Below, piece after piece: positions 63,719 through 64,000 of a stretch of 64,000 nucleotides of DNA. Position numbers and translations under genes: made by a program. The notes below the pieces were generated by a model. That model saw only the letters and a program-made list of their open reading frames with translations, was not told where the DNA came from and searched no databases. This DNA comes from Microbacterium sufflavum (GTDB lineage: Bacteria > Actinomycetota > Actinomycetes > Actinomycetales > Microbacteriaceae), in assembly GCF_023101165.1 (NCBI RefSeq), contig NZ_CP078076.1, positions 2,790,001 through 2,854,000 of the forward strand, in the 5' to 3' direction. Within the stretch, counting starts at the first letter, position 1. Each line of letters starts with the position of its first letter.

Positions 63719-64000
63719 GACGACGCCGATCCGTCGACGGCACCCAGGTCGGTCGTGTCGAAGCACGTGCGGGTCCCCGTGTGGCACGCCGGGCCGGTCT
63801 GGTCGACCAGCAGCAGGATCGCGTCGCCGTCGCAGTCGAGTCGGGCCTCGCGCACCACCTGGATGTTCCCGGAGGTGTCGCCCTTGCGCCAGTACTCCTG
63901 CCGGGACCGCGACCAGTACGTCGCACGACCCGACGTGAGCGTGCGCCGCAGCGCCTCCGCATCGACCCATGCGAGCATCAGCACCTCGCGCGTGTCCCAC
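63715..64000 (-). CDS. hisI: Phosphoribosyl-AMP cyclohydrolase, N-terminus cut by window edge
   Basis: This is the C-terminal part (about 94 aa visible) of HisI, which hydrolyses phosphoribosyl-AMP in histidine synthesis. [53 protein letters not shown] and TGTRTCF carry the metal and zinc ligands. The start lies beyond the right edge. It overlaps the Trp-associated membrane gene by 4 bp, joining his and trp genes in one transcript. Confidence 0.95.
   Translation of the reverse strand, partial: WDTREVLMLAWVDAEALRRTLTSGRATYWSRSRQEYWRKGDTSGNIQVVREARLDCDGDAILLLVDQTGPACHTGTRTCFDTTDLGAVDGSASS

Overview
This 64 kb window is GC-rich, gene-dense chromosomal DNA from a high-GC actinobacterium. Gene content and order point to the Microbacteriaceae, most likely Microbacterium. 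This is an inference from an RbpA-type RNA polymerase-binding protein, a pafBC-tatAC-helY block, an ANTAR regulator near polA, a trpCBA-lgt operon containing an HGxxPAAW protein, and an AccD1/AccA1/FadE/MaoC/CitE leucine-catabolism operon. I see no insertion sequence, prophage, CRISPR array or obvious genomic island. Both ends cut genes: a TetR regulator on the left and hisI on the right.

Layout. 1-6.5 kb: a TetR regulator divergent from a five-gene leucine/isovalerate (and possibly itaconate) degradation operon, with two matching palindromic operators between them. 6.5-12.9 kb: histidine phosphatase and sirtuin, SpoU-type methyltransferase, SGNH hydrolase, SF2 helicase, ferritin-VIT metal transporter, tRNA-Leu(GAG). 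13-26.2 kb: a block that follows the order of the mycobacterial proteasome/Tat region as I remember it (M20 peptidase, uppP, PAC2, HAD, trmI, FKBP lipoprotein, pafB, pafC, tatA, tatC, helY, lnt, rbpA) but with no pupylation or proteasome genes. 26.3-30 kb: nfeD-SPFH-glycerophosphodiesterase operon, SDR, HdeD-like membrane protein. 30.2-33.8 kb: AraC-type HTH, VOC and short UvrA-like ATPase, then a frameshifted small gene. 34-44 kb: accessory metabolism (PNPOx-fold and VOC proteins, two MFS carriers, DUF4232 membrane protein, arginase-fold, SUMF1-fold and SGNH proteins, LLM flavoprotein, DUF885 peptidase). 44-51.2 kb: polA, thioesterase, GNAT, ANTAR regulator, tRNA-Leu(CAA), three alpha/beta hydrolases. 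51.3-64 kb: pyk, gltD, gltB, lgt, trpA, trpB, trpC, HGxxPAAW protein, Trp-associated membrane protein, hisI.

Expression signals. A -10 hexamer of form TANNNT (mostly TAGNNT) lies 6 or 7 nt before many start codons, as expected for leaderless transcripts. It fixes starts that would otherwise be ambiguous. Several times the upstream gene's TAG stop codon supplies the first three bases of the next gene's -10. Other starts are coupled by 4-bp ATGA or GTGA overlaps. The terminators I can see are long perfect GC stems without a T-tract.

Most of the window is conserved housekeeping DNA. The parts most worth a second look are the missing pupylation genes beside pafBC, the AraC-VOC-UvrA-like cassette, the SGNH/SUMF1-fold pair lacking formylglycine cysteines, the arginase-fold protein with an altered metal ligand, the frameshifted gene at 33.46-33.78 kb with its AT-rich operator, and the stop-codon/-10 overlaps.
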